Shown here in pieces: positions 26,561 through 36,297 of a stretch of 64,000 nt of DNA. The position numbers and the translations under genes were made by a program. Position 1 is the first letter of the stretch. Each line of letters begins with the position of its first letter. The notes under the pieces were generated by a model. That model did no database searches. It worked only from the letters and a program-made list of their open reading frames with translations, and was not told the DNA's origin. The DNA lies in NCBI RefSeq assembly GCF_947258935.1, contig NZ_CAMYKH010000017.1, forward strand, positions 1 to 64,000, read 5' to 3'. The DNA is from an uncultured Muriicola sp. Lineage in GTDB: Bacteria; Bacteroidota; Bacteroidia; Flavobacteriales; Flavobacteriaceae.

Positions 26561-27661
26561 TTACGCTAGTACCTCATCCCATTGAAATGTTTCAACGATT
26601 TCCTGATAGGCTACTTCACCTTCTATAATGTTCAATCCTTTGTGCAGTGAAAGATCTTCTTCGCATGCCTTATACCAGCCTTTGTTGGCCAGTGAAAGAA
26701 CATATGGCAGTGTTACATTGGTCAATGCCATGGTAGAGGTATATGGCACAGCACCGGGCATATTGGCTACTGAATAATGAACCACGTCATCAATAATATA
26801 GACCGGATCTTCATGAGTAGTTGGTTTCGTGGTTTCCACACACCCTCCCTGATCTACAGCCACATCTACGATAACAGTTCCCGGCCTCATAGATTTCAGC
26901 ATATCCCTGGTAATAAGATTAGGAGCTTTTGCGCCTTTCAAAAGTACCCCTCCTATGATCAGATCATGGGTTTTTATGTGCTTTCTAATATTAAATTCAT
27001 TTGAAAACTCTGTAACGACATGACTTGGCATTACATCATTGATGTAACGTAATCGTTTCATGTTAATATCCAAAATAGTTACGTGTGCCCCCAAACCTGC
27101 TGCCATTTTAGCAGCCTGAGTTCCTACGATACCGGCACCCAGGACCAACACTTTCCCCGGAGCAACACCTGGTACGCCTCCCAATAGAACTCCTCTTCCT
27201 TTTGCAGGTTTTTCCAGATACTTAGCTCCTTGTTGAATAGCCATTCTTCCTGCCACTTCAGACATTGGTGTTAGTAATGGTAATGAACCATCCTCATCTT
27301 CCACAGTTTCATACGCAATGCAAATGGCCCCGCTTGCAATCATGGCCCGTGTCAATTTTTCACTAGAGGCAAAATGAAAATAAGTAAATATGACCTGCCC
27401 TTTTTGAATTAAGTTGTATTCCTCCTCTATGGGCTCCTTCACTTTAACGATCATATCGCCAAGTGCGTAGACTTCAGCAATAGAGTTCAGTATGTCTGCA
27501 CCAGCCTCTATATAATCCCTGTCATAAAAGCCACTACCCTCCCCTGCAGTAGTTTGTACGTACACCGTATGATTGTTTTTTACTAATTCAAAAACGCCCG
27601 CAGGTGTCATGCCTACGCGACTCTCATTATTCTTAATTTCTTTTGGTACCCCGATGATCAT
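26561..27661 (-). CDS. ald: Alanine dehydrogenase
   Basis: A 366-residue enzyme interconverting alanine and pyruvate with NAD and ammonia. The N-terminal signature is GVPKEIKNNESRVGMTPAGV, the substrate Lys is in VKVKEPIEEEY, and the NAD-binding Rossmann motif is VLGAGIVGTQAAKMAAG. The substrate-gating SMRPGTVIVDVAVDQGG is present. Length is normal. It is monocistronic, bounded by its own terminator, and lies beside Lrp and saccharopine dehydrogenase genes. Confidence 0.95.
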   Translation of the reverse strand: MIIGVPKEIKNNESRVGMTPAGVFELVKNNHTVYVQTTAGEGSGFYDRDYIEAGADILNSIAEVYALGDMIVKVKEPIEEEYNLIQKGQVIFTYFHFASSEKLTRAMIASGAICIAYETVEDEDGSLPLLTPMSEVAGRMAIQQGAKYLEKPAKGRGVLLGGVPGVAPGKVLVLGAGIVGTQAAKMAAGLGAHVTILDINMKRLRYINDVMPSHVVTEFSNEFNIRKHIKTHDLIIGGVLLKGAKAPNLITRDMLKSMRPGTVIVDVAVDQGGCVETTKPTTHEDPVYIIDDVVHYSVANMPGAVPYTSTMALTNVTLPYVLSLANKGWYKACEEDLSLHKGLNIIEGEVAYQEIVETFQWDEVLA

Positions 27662-27860
27662 ATGTATATGTTTATTTCGTTCACCTCAAATTTGTAATTA
27701 TTATTCGAAGTTTGAAAATAATATCGACAAAATGCAGGGGTTAAATTATAAAATACAATAGTTTAATAAGATTACACCCCTTATTTTTAGGGGGTATTGT
27801 CTAAAATATTAATATTTCTAAGCTTTTTAGGCTAAAATTGGGGGGGTCAAATAATTTGTG

Positions 27861-30695
27861 TCATCCTACTATATTGACAATCTTACCGGGGACCACAATG
27901 ATCTTCTTTGGAGTCCGACCTGCTAATTGCGCCTTTGTCTTTTCGTGGTTAAGCACTTGCACTTCTATTTCATCTTTGGAAAGGTCTAACGGCAATGTGA
28001 GTGTAAATCGCATCTTACCATTAAAAGATATTGGATACTCCTTGTTATTCTCCACAAGGTATTTTTCCTCGAACTTAGGGTAGGCTGCAACACTTACAGA
28101 GGTAGTATGTCCTGCCTTTTCCCACAATTCTTCTGCCAGATGAGGGGCGTAAGGAGCTATAAGTATGGTTAAGGACTCCAATATGCTTCTACTGTAACAT
28201 TTTTGAGCAGATAGTTCATTGACACAGATCATAAAGGTTGCTACTGAGGTGTTAAACGAAAAGTTTTCAATATCCTCGTTTACTTTCTTAATGGTTTTAT
28301 GAAGGGTCTTTAGTGACTCTGCTTTAGGTTCTTCATCGGACAGAAGAAAAAGTCCATCTTTCTCTGAATGGTACAAACGCCACATCTTTTTTAGGAAAGA
28401 ATACACCCCGGTGATCCCTGCGGTATTCCATGGCTTAGATTGCTCTAAGGGCCCCAGAAACATTTCGTATAACCGCAAGGCATCTGCGCCATATTCTTCA
28501 CAGATTGCATCGGGATTTACAACATTGTATTTAGACTTCGACATTTTTTCTACTTCCCGTCCTACATAAAAAGAACCATCTTCAAGAACAAAATCTGCCT
28601 CTTTGAATTCGGGACGCCAGGCTTTAAAGGCTTCTATGTCTAGCTCATCCGAGGAGTTCACCAAAGATACATCGGCATGGATAGGATCTACGCGTTTGTC
28701 TTTTGTCAATCCCTTTGAAAGCAACTTATTGGTTCCCTCTTCTCTATACACAAATGCACTGGTACCCAGGATCATTCCCTGATTAATGAGTTTCCTGGCA
28801 TATTCTTCCTTGGTTACCCAGCCCATATCGAACATAAACTTTTGCCAGAACCTGGAATACAATAGGTGACCAGTTGCGTGCTCAATTCCACCTATATATA
28901 GATCAACATCTTGCCAATAGCCAATGGCCTCCTTTGAAAAAATAGCCTCGGTATTCCCCGGATCCATATATCTGTTGAAGTATTGAGAACTCCCGGCCCA
29001 ACCCGGCATAGTATTTAACTCTAATGGGAAAACTTCTTTATGATCTATGCGGTCATTGGAGACTACTTTCTCTGTCTTACTGCACCAGGCCCAATGGACG
29101 GCATTCCCCAAGGGGGGCTCACCTGTTTCGGTTGGTAAATATTTCTCCACCTCAGGCAAGGTTAAAGGCAGCTTGTCTTCAGGGATCATCTTTGGCACAT
29201 CGTTTACATAGTATACGGGAAATGGCTCTCCCCAGTATCGTTGCCTGCTAAACACGGCATCTCGCAGTCTGTAGTTTACTTTTCCTTTTCCAATCCCTTT
29301 CTTTTCCAACTCCTCTATTACTCTTTTTGAAGCTTCCTTGTAGGGAAGCCCGTTTAAAAAATCGGAATTAGCAATAATAGTCTGCTCCTTATCCGCAAAT
29401 GCTTCTTCAGAAATATCTATCCCTTCAAAAATGTTTGGAATGGGAATATTAAAGTGCTTAGCAAAATCATAATCGCGTTGATCCCCGCATGGAACTGACA
29501 TTACCGCCCCTGAACCATATCCGGCCAGGACATAGTCTCCTATCCATATTGGAATTTTTTTCTGCGTAAAAGGATGAAGCGCATAGGCCCCGGTAAATAC
29601 ACCACTTACAGTTTTTACATCGGCCATACGGTCGCGTTCTGAGCGCTTAGAAGTCTTAAGCACATAGCTATTTACAGCTTTTTTCTGTTCTTGGGTGGTG
29701 ATCTTATCTACCAGTTCATGCTCCGGTGCAAGAGTCATAAAACTCACTCCAAACAAAGTGTCGGGTCTGGTTGTAAATACCTCTATCGGATAGGAGGAAT
29801 TGTTCTCTGAAGAAGGTGCCGTAAAAAAAGTAAGAGATGCCCCTACAGAGCGGCCAATCCAATTGGTTTGAGCATCTTTCAATGGTTGTGGCCAGTCAAT
29901 AGTGTTCAACCCATCTAATAATCGTTGTGCGTAAGCCGTGATCCGCATACTCCATTGCGTCATTTTCTTTCGAACAACAGGATGACCACCACGCTCTGAT
30001 ACTCCATTTATGATCTCATCATTCGCCAATACAGTTCCCAGAGCGGGACACCAATTAACCTCTGTATCTGCCAGATAGGTAAGTCGATATTTTAAAAGTA
30101 GCTTTTGTTGTTCACTTTGGCCTAATGCATTCCATTCTTCAGCAGATATTATTGGTGTTTCCTCATCACAAACCGCATTGATCCCTGCGTTTCCATCAGA
30201 TTGTAACCTTTCTTCCAGATCTGATATTGATTCTGCTTTGTTAGTGTCTATGTTATACCAGGAGTTGAATAATTGAATAAAGATCCATTGGGTCCATTTG
30301 TAATAAGCCGGATCTGAAGTGCGCACTTCCCGACTCCAGTCGAATGAAAATCCCAATTTATCTAATTGCTCTCTATACCTTTTAATATTAGTTTCGGTCG
30401 TAAGGGCAGGATGCTGACCAGTTTGAATAGCATATTGTTCAGCAGGCAATCCAAACGAATCATATCCCATAGGATGGAGCACATTAAAGCCTTTATGCCT
30501 TTTGTAGCGCGCATATATATCGCTAGCGATATAGCCAAGCGGGTGGCCCACATGCAATCCTGCCCCTGACGGATACGGAAACATATCCAGGACATAGAAC
30601 TTTTCCTTATCCGATTGATTGGTTGCCTTAAAAGTCTGGTTCTTGGCCCAATAATGCTGCCATTTATCCTCGATTCTCCTAAAATCGTAGCTCAT
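27861..30695 (-). CDS. leuS: Leucyl-tRNA synthetase
   Basis: A 944-residue class I synthetase for tRNA-Leu. HIGH is GLHVGHPLGYIASDIYARYKR (key LHVGHPLGY), KMSKS is EKMSKSKYNVVNPD. The large CP1 editing domain contains the TxRPDTLFG motif as FTTRPDTLFGVSFM. A C-terminal anticodon-binding and small terminal domain ending KKIIVVPGKIVNIV follows. The insertion with a negatively charged stretch near residue 150-190 is usual in Bacteroidota. A TATTTTTG promoter box lies about 28 bases upstream. Confidence 0.97.
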   Translation of the reverse strand: MSYDFRRIEDKWQHYWAKNQTFKATNQSDKEKFYVLDMFPYPSGAGLHVGHPLGYIASDIYARYKRHKGFNVLHPMGYDSFGLPAEQYAIQTGQHPALTTETNIKRYREQLDKLGFSFDWSREVRTSDPAYYKWTQWIFIQLFNSWYNIDTNKAESISDLEERLQSDGNAGINAVCDEETPIISAEEWNALGQSEQQKLLLKYRLTYLADTEVNWCPALGTVLANDEIINGVSERGGHPVVRKKMTQWSMRITAYAQRLLDGLNTIDWPQPLKDAQTNWIGRSVGASLTFFTAPSSENNSSYPIEVFTTRPDTLFGVSFMTLAPEHELVDKITTQEQKKAVNSYVLKTSKRSERDRMADVKTVSGVFTGAYALHPFTQKKIPIWIGDYVLAGYGSGAVMSVPCGDQRDYDFAKHFNIPIPNIFEGIDISEEAFADKEQTIIANSDFLNGLPYKEASKRVIEELEKKGIGKGKVNYRLRDAVFSRQRYWGEPFPVYYVNDVPKMIPEDKLPLTLPEVEKYLPTETGEPPLGNAVHWAWCSKTEKVVSNDRIDHKEVFPLELNTMPGWAGSSQYFNRYMDPGNTEAIFSKEAIGYWQDVDLYIGGIEHATGHLLYSRFWQKFMFDMGWVTKEEYARKLINQGMILGTSAFVYREEGTNKLLSKGLTKDKRVDPIHADVSLVNSSDELDIEAFKAWRPEFKEADFVLEDGSFYVGREVEKMSKSKYNVVNPDAICEEYGADALRLYEMFLGPLEQSKPWNTAGITGVYSFLKKMWRLYHSEKDGLFLLSDEEPKAESLKTLHKTIKKVNEDIENFSFNTSVATFMICVNELSAQKCYSRSILESLTILIAPYAPHLAEELWEKAGHTTSVSVAAYPKFEEKYLVENNKEYPISFNGKMRFTLTLPLDLSKDEIEVQVLNHEKTKAQLAGRTPKKIIVVPGKIVNIVG

Positions 30696-30722
30696 CTTTA
30701 TGTCTTTCTCATTCTATAGCGG

Positions 30723-30730
30723 CAAAAATA
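30723..30730 (-). promoter_or_regulatory. Putative -7 promoter box of leuS
   Basis: The minus strand reads TATTTTTG (TAnnTTTG), leaving a leader of about 20 bases. Confidence 0.5.
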
Positions 30731-30844
30731 GGCGTAATCCCTGAAACGGGAAAGCCAATACTTCGAACAATAGTGCGTTTAAATAAAAGGCAGTGCTAAA
30801 ACAGCGCTACAATGAATCTTAAAATTATATATTTAGCCCTCGAA

Positions 30845-32722
30845 ATGAGAATTTTTAAAGCTATTGTTATAATTATCGCCTGTAATTTTACCCAACCACT
30901 TTTTGCTCAATTGGGTTTTTGTGCTGGTAATTCCGGGAGTCCAATATTTTCCGAAGATTTTGGAACGGGCACTGCAAATGGCCCGGCATTGCCGGCAGGC
31001 ACCACCACCTATACCTATGTAAATGGCGCCCCGAATGATGGTAGTTATACCATTACGAGCAGCACGGCAGGTTATTTCGATTGGTTTAATATACAAGATC
31101 ATACCCCGGATGACATAAGCGGTAAAGCGTTTATCGTAAATGCAAGTTTTACCCCAGGAGAGTTTTATAGAAGAACTATTACCGGTCTATGTGAGAACAC
31201 CTCCTACGAATTCTCATCCTGGCTTTTGAACCTACATCCCAGATCTGGTGCCGGATGCCCGGGAAATGGTATTCCTGTTAATGTAAAATTTCAAATTTTA
31301 GATAGTACAGGAACAAACATACTAGCGGAAGGTGATACAGGAGATATAGAGGACAAGACCACTGCGGAATGGGGACAGTATGCCTTGTTGTTTACAACGG
31401 TGCCTGGCCAGACGTCTGTAATCTTGAAAATGATCAATAACGGCAGCGGCGGATGTGGAAATGACCTGGCTATAGACGATATTGTATTTAGGTCCTGTGG
31501 AGATCTGATAACACTTTCTGATACTACAAACGAGACATCCATTTATGCCTGTGAAGATGACGGCCCGGTAAGCACTACAATTAATGCCACTCCAGATTTC
31601 AGCATTTTTACTACTCATTTCTATCAATGGCAGGAAAGTACAGATGCCATAAATTGGACCGATATTCCCGGGGAAACAACAGACACTTACACCACACCAC
31701 TTGTCAATACTGATAGCTACTATAGGGTAAAGGTTTCGGAAGACCTCATAAATATTTCCAACGACCTCTGCAATGTTATTTCCGAAGTTTTTGAAATCAT
31801 ATTAGTGCCAACACCCAATCCCCCAAATAACATTGGGGATGTACGTATTTGTGAAAATATAGAAAATGGGATCCTTACTGTCAGGGTACCGCCCGGAATA
31901 ATTGTAAACTGGTATGATGCTCCCACAGGAGGTACATTGCTGGAGTCTAATAATTCATCGTATACTACAGACACAGCCGGTACTTATTATGCAGAGGCGG
32001 TCCCAACTCTAGCTATTTGTCCTTCCGATACAAGAACTCCGGTTACACTAGAATTTTATCCTTTGCCGGTAGTAACTGATGAGGAATTGTTTTTTTGTGA
32101 AAATACCAACATTACGTTGGAAGCGAAGGTCACAGGTGTAAATTATGAATGGAATACAGGAGAAACCACCGCAAACATCACTGTTTCTCAACCAGGAACC
32201 TATACAGTGGAGGTTACAGATCCCAGGGGATGTTCAAATATCAAAACCATTCTTCTAAATCAGATCGATCTGCCGGTCATTGATGAGGTTATTTCAACTG
32301 ATCTTGATATCTCGATCTCAACACTTAATGAAGGTGAGTTTGAGTTTTCATTAGACGGAGTTAATTTTCAGGACGACCCGATATTTTTTGATATTCCCGG
32401 TGGTGTTTATACGATTTCTTTAAGAAATAATTCGAGTTGCGGAATTGTTACCCAAGAATACTTTCATCTGGTGGTCCCTAAATTTTTTACGCCCAACGGG
32501 GATAATATCAATGATGTTTTCAAAATTGATGGCATTGATTCCACTCCTGATTACGAAATCAACTTATATGATCGGTATGGTAAACTGCTAAAAAGCTCTT
32601 ACAATGCGCCTTTACAATGGGATGGAAGGTACAATAACCGAGAGCTTCCTTCCGGTGATTATTGGTATTCAATAAGGATAGAAGACAAAGTAATCAAAGG
32701 ACACGTTTCCTTAAAAAGATAA
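30845..32722 (+). CDS. T9SS type B sorting-domain secreted protein
   Basis: About 625 residues. Signal peptide MRIFKAIVIIIACNFTQPLFAQ; the upstream ATG at 30812 would add 11 residues. Next is a jelly-roll-like N-terminal region with FSEDFGTG and a late CGNDLAIDDIVFRSCG. Two or three immunoglobulin-like or PKD-like beta modules follow (YQWQESTDAINW, NWYDAPTGGTLL, YEWNTGETTANITV). The last 90 residues are a gliding-motility-associated type B T9SS domain: PKFFTPNGDNINDVFKIDGI, YDRYGKLLKSS, QWDGRYNNRELPSGDYWY and a terminal HVSLKR. It should be exported to the cell surface or medium by the T9SS. Likely an adhesin. Confidence 0.9.
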   Translation: MRIFKAIVIIIACNFTQPLFAQLGFCAGNSGSPIFSEDFGTGTANGPALPAGTTTYTYVNGAPNDGSYTITSSTAGYFDWFNIQDHTPDDISGKAFIVNASFTPGEFYRRTITGLCENTSYEFSSWLLNLHPRSGAGCPGNGIPVNVKFQILDSTGTNILAEGDTGDIEDKTTAEWGQYALLFTTVPGQTSVILKMINNGSGGCGNDLAIDDIVFRSCGDLITLSDTTNETSIYACEDDGPVSTTINATPDFSIFTTHFYQWQESTDAINWTDIPGETTDTYTTPLVNTDSYYRVKVSEDLINISNDLCNVISEVFEIILVPTPNPPNNIGDVRICENIENGILTVRVPPGIIVNWYDAPTGGTLLESNNSSYTTDTAGTYYAEAVPTLAICPSDTRTPVTLEFYPLPVVTDEELFFCENTNITLEAKVTGVNYEWNTGETTANITVSQPGTYTVEVTDPRGCSNIKTILLNQIDLPVIDEVISTDLDISISTLNEGEFEFSLDGVNFQDDPIFFDIPGGVYTISLRNNSSCGIVTQEYFHLVVPKFFTPNGDNINDVFKIDGIDSTPDYEINLYDRYGKLLKSSYNAPLQWDGRYNNRELPSGDYWYSIRIEDKVIKGHVSLKR

Positions 32723-32821
32723 GTTGGAGTTCCGCACTCTAACACTAACATAAAATAATAGTAATCTCCTCAACATAAGGTTCATCATACTTTAGTATTT
32801 TTACGCTATTAAAAGCCTACC

Positions 32822-33700
32822 ATGAGTACATCTTTTGAACGCTATCAAAAAAGGAAATTGATTTCTTCTTATTTCTCTGTGGTGCTAAGTATTGGACTGG
32901 TTCTTTTTCTTCTTGGTGTATTGGGACTCTTAGTCCTTAATACAAAAAAACTGGCAGATCATTTTAAGGAACAAATTACGTTATCGGTCTTTTTAAAAGA
33001 CAATGCCAAACAAGTGGAGATAGATCAGCTTCAAAAAAGTCTGGTGTTGGCGCCCTATACAAAAACAGCCACCTATGTTTCCAAAGAGGAGGCCGCGGAA
33101 CAGCACAGTGATGAAATAGGAGAGAATTTTATAGATTTTTTGGGATATAATCCTCTTAAGAATTCAATAGACGTTCAGTTAAAAGCTGAATTTGTTTCTA
33201 CAGATCAGATCGCCTCTATTGCCGAAGAAATTTCAACAAAGGGCTATGTTGAGGAAGTGAGCTATGACAAACCTTTAATTGCGCTACTCACAGACAATGT
33301 TAAAAAGATCTCTTTTTGGATACTGATAGTATGTGCCATTTTTACATTTATCGCAGTACTATTAATTAACAGTTCTATTCGTCTTTCTATATACTCCAAA
33401 CGATTTATTATTAAAACCATGCAAATGGTAGGGGCAACCAAGACTTTTATTAGAAGGCCTTTTCTCTGGACCAACATTAAATTGGGAATGTTAGGGGCCT
33501 TATTGGCATTACTGGTTCTGGGAGGGCTTTTGTACTATATGGATTTAAATTTTCCGGAACTCAATCTTTTTGCCGATCTGTGGTTCCTTGGGGGGTTGTT
33601 CTTAGGGGTTTTCATCCTGGGTGTATTGATCTCCCTGTTGAGTACCTTTTTTGCGACCCAACGATTCTTAAATCTAAGAACAGACGATTTATATTATTAA
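32822..33700 (+). CDS. ftsX: Cell division protein FtsX
   Basis: A 292-residue permease-like protein: one N-terminal span, a periplasmic domain of about 120 residues, then three C-terminal spans with the FtsX-type SSIRLSIYSKRFIIKTMQMVGATKTFIRRPF loop (key MQMVGAT). FtsX works with the ATPase FtsE to control cell-wall hydrolases at the septum. No ftsE is adjacent, as is usual in this phylum. It opens the ftsX-DUF3098-uppP-truB series, with 10 bases to the next gene. Confidence 0.92.
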   Translation: MSTSFERYQKRKLISSYFSVVLSIGLVLFLLGVLGLLVLNTKKLADHFKEQITLSVFLKDNAKQVEIDQLQKSLVLAPYTKTATYVSKEEAAEQHSDEIGENFIDFLGYNPLKNSIDVQLKAEFVSTDQIASIAEEISTKGYVEEVSYDKPLIALLTDNVKKISFWILIVCAIFTFIAVLLINSSIRLSIYSKRFIIKTMQMVGATKTFIRRPFLWTNIKLGMLGALLALLVLGGLLYYMDLNFPELNLFADLWFLGGLFLGVFILGVLISLLSTFFATQRFLNLRTDDLYY

Positions 33701-33710
33701 CTTTGCAGCC

Positions 33711-33974
33711 ATGGGTAAGAAGCAAAAGAATCAACAGGAAAGCAATAGAAAGGAGTTTATCTTTCAAAAAAAGAATTATCTGTTTATGTTCATAGGCATT
33801 GCCTGCATGGCCCTGGGCTTTATTTTGATGAGTGGGGGAGGAAGTGATGATCCCACTGTTTTTAATCCCGACATCTACAGTTTTAGAAGGATACGTCTGG
33901 CGCCTACCCTGGTACTACTCGGTTTAGGGTTGGAAGTATATGCTATCCTGTTAAACCCTCATAAGAAAAAATAA
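33711..33974 (+). CDS. DUF3098 small membrane protein
   Basis: An 87-residue protein with a basic N-terminus and two membrane spans separated by a short loop holding FNPDIYSFRRIRLAP, the family signature. Function is unknown. It is consistently placed between ftsX and uppP in Flavobacteriia, which hints at an envelope role. A TAACTTTG sequence lies six bases before its ATG and could, if used, produce an almost leaderless transcript. Confidence 0.88.
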   Translation: MGKKQKNQQESNRKEFIFQKKNYLFMFIGIACMALGFILMSGGGSDDPTVFNPDIYSFRRIRLAPTLVLLGLGLEVYAILLNPHKKK

Positions 33975-34769
33975 TTGGAAATCATTGACGCCATCATTCT
34001 TGGCATTGTTCAGGGGTTAACGGAATTTCTTCCTGTTTCATCCAGCGGACATTTAGAATTGGGAAAGGCCATTCTAGGAGATGCTTCCATTCCGGAAGAC
34101 AGTCTTCTGTTTACGGTGGTTCTGCACTTTGCTACTGCTCTCAGCACTTTAGTGGTCTTCAGAGCCGATGTATTGGAGATATTAAAAGGATTATTCAGTT
34201 TTAAATGGAATGAAGAGACCCAGTTTTCTCTTAAAATCATTCTTTCAATGTTCCCTGCTGCTTTAGTGGGCTTGTTTTTTGAAGAAAGACTAGAAGGGCT
34301 TTTTGGTGAGAATGTTCTGCTTGTTGGTTATATGCTTATGATAACGGCACTGCTATTATATCTGGCAGACAGAGCTAAAGAAACCGAGAAAAAAGTTACT
34401 TTTTTGAATGCTTTTATTATTGGAGTTTCACAGGCCATTGCAATTTTACCCGGGATCTCCCGAAGTGGAGCTACCATCTCAACATCGGTGCTCCTTGGAA
34501 TAGACAAATCAAAAGCAGCCCGATTTTCATTCCTTATGGTCGTACCCCTAATTCTTGGTAAAATGGCAAAAGATCTTTATGGGGGGCAAATAGATTTTCA
34601 AAGTGCCCAAATAGCAAGTTTAGGAGCCGGATTTATAGCGGCATTTATAGCCGGACTCTTTGCCTGTACCTGGATGATCCAATTGGTAAGACAAAGCAAA
34701 TTGCAGTATTTTGCTATTTATTGCTTCCTGGTAGGCCTTATTGCCATCGGTTTTGGCCTTTGGAATTAA
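33975..34769 (+). CDS. uppP: Undecaprenyl-diphosphatase, TTG start
   Basis: A 264-residue membrane phosphatase recycling undecaprenyl pyrophosphate for cell-wall synthesis. The two active-site motifs are present: GLTEFLPVSSSGHLELG near the N-terminus and AILPGISRSGATIS in the middle. The conserved N-terminus (MEIIDAIILGIVQGLTEF) requires the TTG at 33975 as start, directly next to the TAA of the previous gene. There is no ATG option nearby. Translation is likely coupled to DUF3098. Confidence 0.95.
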   Translation: MEIIDAIILGIVQGLTEFLPVSSSGHLELGKAILGDASIPEDSLLFTVVLHFATALSTLVVFRADVLEILKGLFSFKWNEETQFSLKIILSMFPAALVGLFFEERLEGLFGENVLLVGYMLMITALLLYLADRAKETEKKVTFLNAFIIGVSQAIAILPGISRSGATISTSVLLGIDKSKAARFSFLMVVPLILGKMAKDLYGGQIDFQSAQIASLGAGFIAAFIAGLFACTWMIQLVRQSKLQYFAIYCFLVGLIAIGFGLWN

Positions 34770-34778
34770 CATTTTTAT

Positions 34779-35492
34779 ATGCAAGCCTCGGTTGAATCCA
34801 TATCTAAAGATGAGTTCCTGGAAGGGCAAGTATTGCTCATTGACAAACCCTTGGGCTGGACATCCTTCCAAGCGGTAAATTCCGTAAAATGGACGATCAG
34901 GAAAAAGTTTCAGCTTAAAAAAATTAAAATTGGGCATGCGGGCACTCTAGATCCGCTAGCTACGGGTTTATTGGTGGTGTGTACAGGAAAGTTCACGAAG
35001 AAGATCGCAGAGTTACAAGGGCAATTAAAAGAGTATACCGGTACCATGACACTTGGTGCAACCACTCCATCCTATGACCTAGAGACGGAAGTGCAAGAAT
35101 TTGCTAACACGGATGGTCTAAATAAACAGGAAATCCTCCAAACAACCGCCCAGTTTACAGGTATAATTCAACAAAAACCACCACTATTCTCCGCCTTAAA
35201 AAAAGATGGAAAAAGATTGTACGAATATGCCCGGGAAGGGAAGGAAGTTGAAATACCATCCCGTTCTGTCGAAATTTTGGTTTTTGAGATTACGGGCGTT
35301 AAAATGCCGAATGTACACTTCCGAGTTGTATGCAGCAAAGGCACTTATATGCGATCACTGGCCCACGATTTTGGAAAGGCATTGGGAGTTGGGGCACATC
35401 TTTCGGCCTTAAGAAGAACCAAAATAGGGGACTATTACGTAGATAATGCAGTAGATCCTACTATTTTCAGAGAACTCTTATTAAAAGAGTAA
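34779..35492 (+). CDS. truB: tRNA pseudouridine-55 synthase
   Basis: A 237-residue enzyme making pseudouridine 55 in the T-loop of tRNAs. The catalytic motif is GHAGTLDPLATGLLVVC with its nucleophilic Asp. QKPPLFSALKKDGKRLYEYAREG and the CSKGTYMRSLAHDFG segment are both characteristic. A C-terminal PUA domain appears to be lacking, as in many bacterial short forms. It follows uppP by nine bases. Confidence 0.95.
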   Translation: MQASVESISKDEFLEGQVLLIDKPLGWTSFQAVNSVKWTIRKKFQLKKIKIGHAGTLDPLATGLLVVCTGKFTKKIAELQGQLKEYTGTMTLGATTPSYDLETEVQEFANTDGLNKQEILQTTAQFTGIIQQKPPLFSALKKDGKRLYEYAREGKEVEIPSRSVEILVFEITGVKMPNVHFRVVCSKGTYMRSLAHDFGKALGVGAHLSALRRTKIGDYYVDNAVDPTIFRELLLKE

Positions 35493-35535
35493 GCTGTACT
35501 TTTTGTATTTTTAGTAACCTGCTTAGAACTTTTTT

Positions 35536-36297
35536 ATGAAAAAAGTATCAGATCTTTTCCATGGGTTAATGAATTTGAATAGAAATCAGCTTTCTTTTAT
35601 CATTACCTTTTTTTCCCTTTCCCTGATGATCTTGCTGCTTTACAATCTACATCTGGGAGCAGAGCAAGAGGATGAATATGTAATAGAAATGAGTCTGGCC
35701 GATGAAGATTTGCAGGCACTTTTGGAAGAAGAAGAGAAAAGGGCCGAAGAATTGGCCAATGCAGATCCTATAAAAAGTAGCCAGGCCGTCAATGAAACTG
35801 CTAAACCTAGTATCGGTAGCCCTGAGCCTTTAAAAACGCTGGAAGAGCTTATGGAAGAGCATAATATTAATCCGGAAGACAATTCCATGGAAGACATTAT
35901 AAATGCCGATCCCGAATTTGCAGCTGCTTTAAAGGAAATGGCCAAAATAAGGGAAGAGCGCAAACAGGAGTTAGGTGAAAAAGAAGCTGAGAAAAAAGAA
36001 TTCACAGATTACCTGGCAAACAAACGCACTCGTATTACCTATTCTTTGATAGATAGAAGGAATTTTGAACTTCCTCCTCCCATCTATACCTGTCTGGAAG
36101 GCGGAACAGTAGTGATCAACATTAAGGTAGATAAGTTTGGCTATGTTACGGATGCCGAATTTAATTCCACCAGCTCTAACACTTCTAACGGGTGTCTGGT
36201 TGAAAATGCCATAGAATATGCGCTTAAAGCCAGATTTAACTCCTCCACAAAGATCTCGCAAATAGGGACAATCACCTATCTATTTCAGAGCAAGTAG
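35536..36297 (+). CDS. TonB-like C-terminal domain membrane protein
   Basis: A 253-residue protein with one N-terminal membrane anchor (about residues 19-36), an acidic Glu/Lys-rich stretch (about 45-160, likely helical or coiled) and a C-terminal TonB-like domain (GGTVVINIKVDKFGYVTDAEF and a final IGTITYLFQSK). The layout is that of an energy-transducer-like protein, but the usual proline-rich spacer is replaced by acidic coil. It overlaps the convergent thioredoxin-fold gene by 18 bases. Whether it energises a receptor is unknown. Confidence 0.75.
   Translation: MKKVSDLFHGLMNLNRNQLSFIITFFSLSLMILLLYNLHLGAEQEDEYVIEMSLADEDLQALLEEEEKRAEELANADPIKSSQAVNETAKPSIGSPEPLKTLEELMEEHNINPEDNSMEDIINADPEFAAALKEMAKIREERKQELGEKEAEKKEFTDYLANKRTRITYSLIDRRNFELPPPIYTCLEGGTVVINIKVDKFGYVTDAEFNSTSSNTSNGCLVENAIEYALKARFNSSTKISQIGTITYLFQSK

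Noticed and set aside
27662..27860. Possible small RNA or gene between ald and leuS
   Set aside because: AT-rich with a G-run and no frame, hairpin with T-run or promoter box that I could support.
33698..33705. TAACTTTG as a separate promoter for DUF3098-uppP-truB
   Set aside because: It matches the consensus, but it ends six bases before the ATG and would give a nearly leaderless RNA inside a tight operon. Left unlisted as a feature for lack of support.
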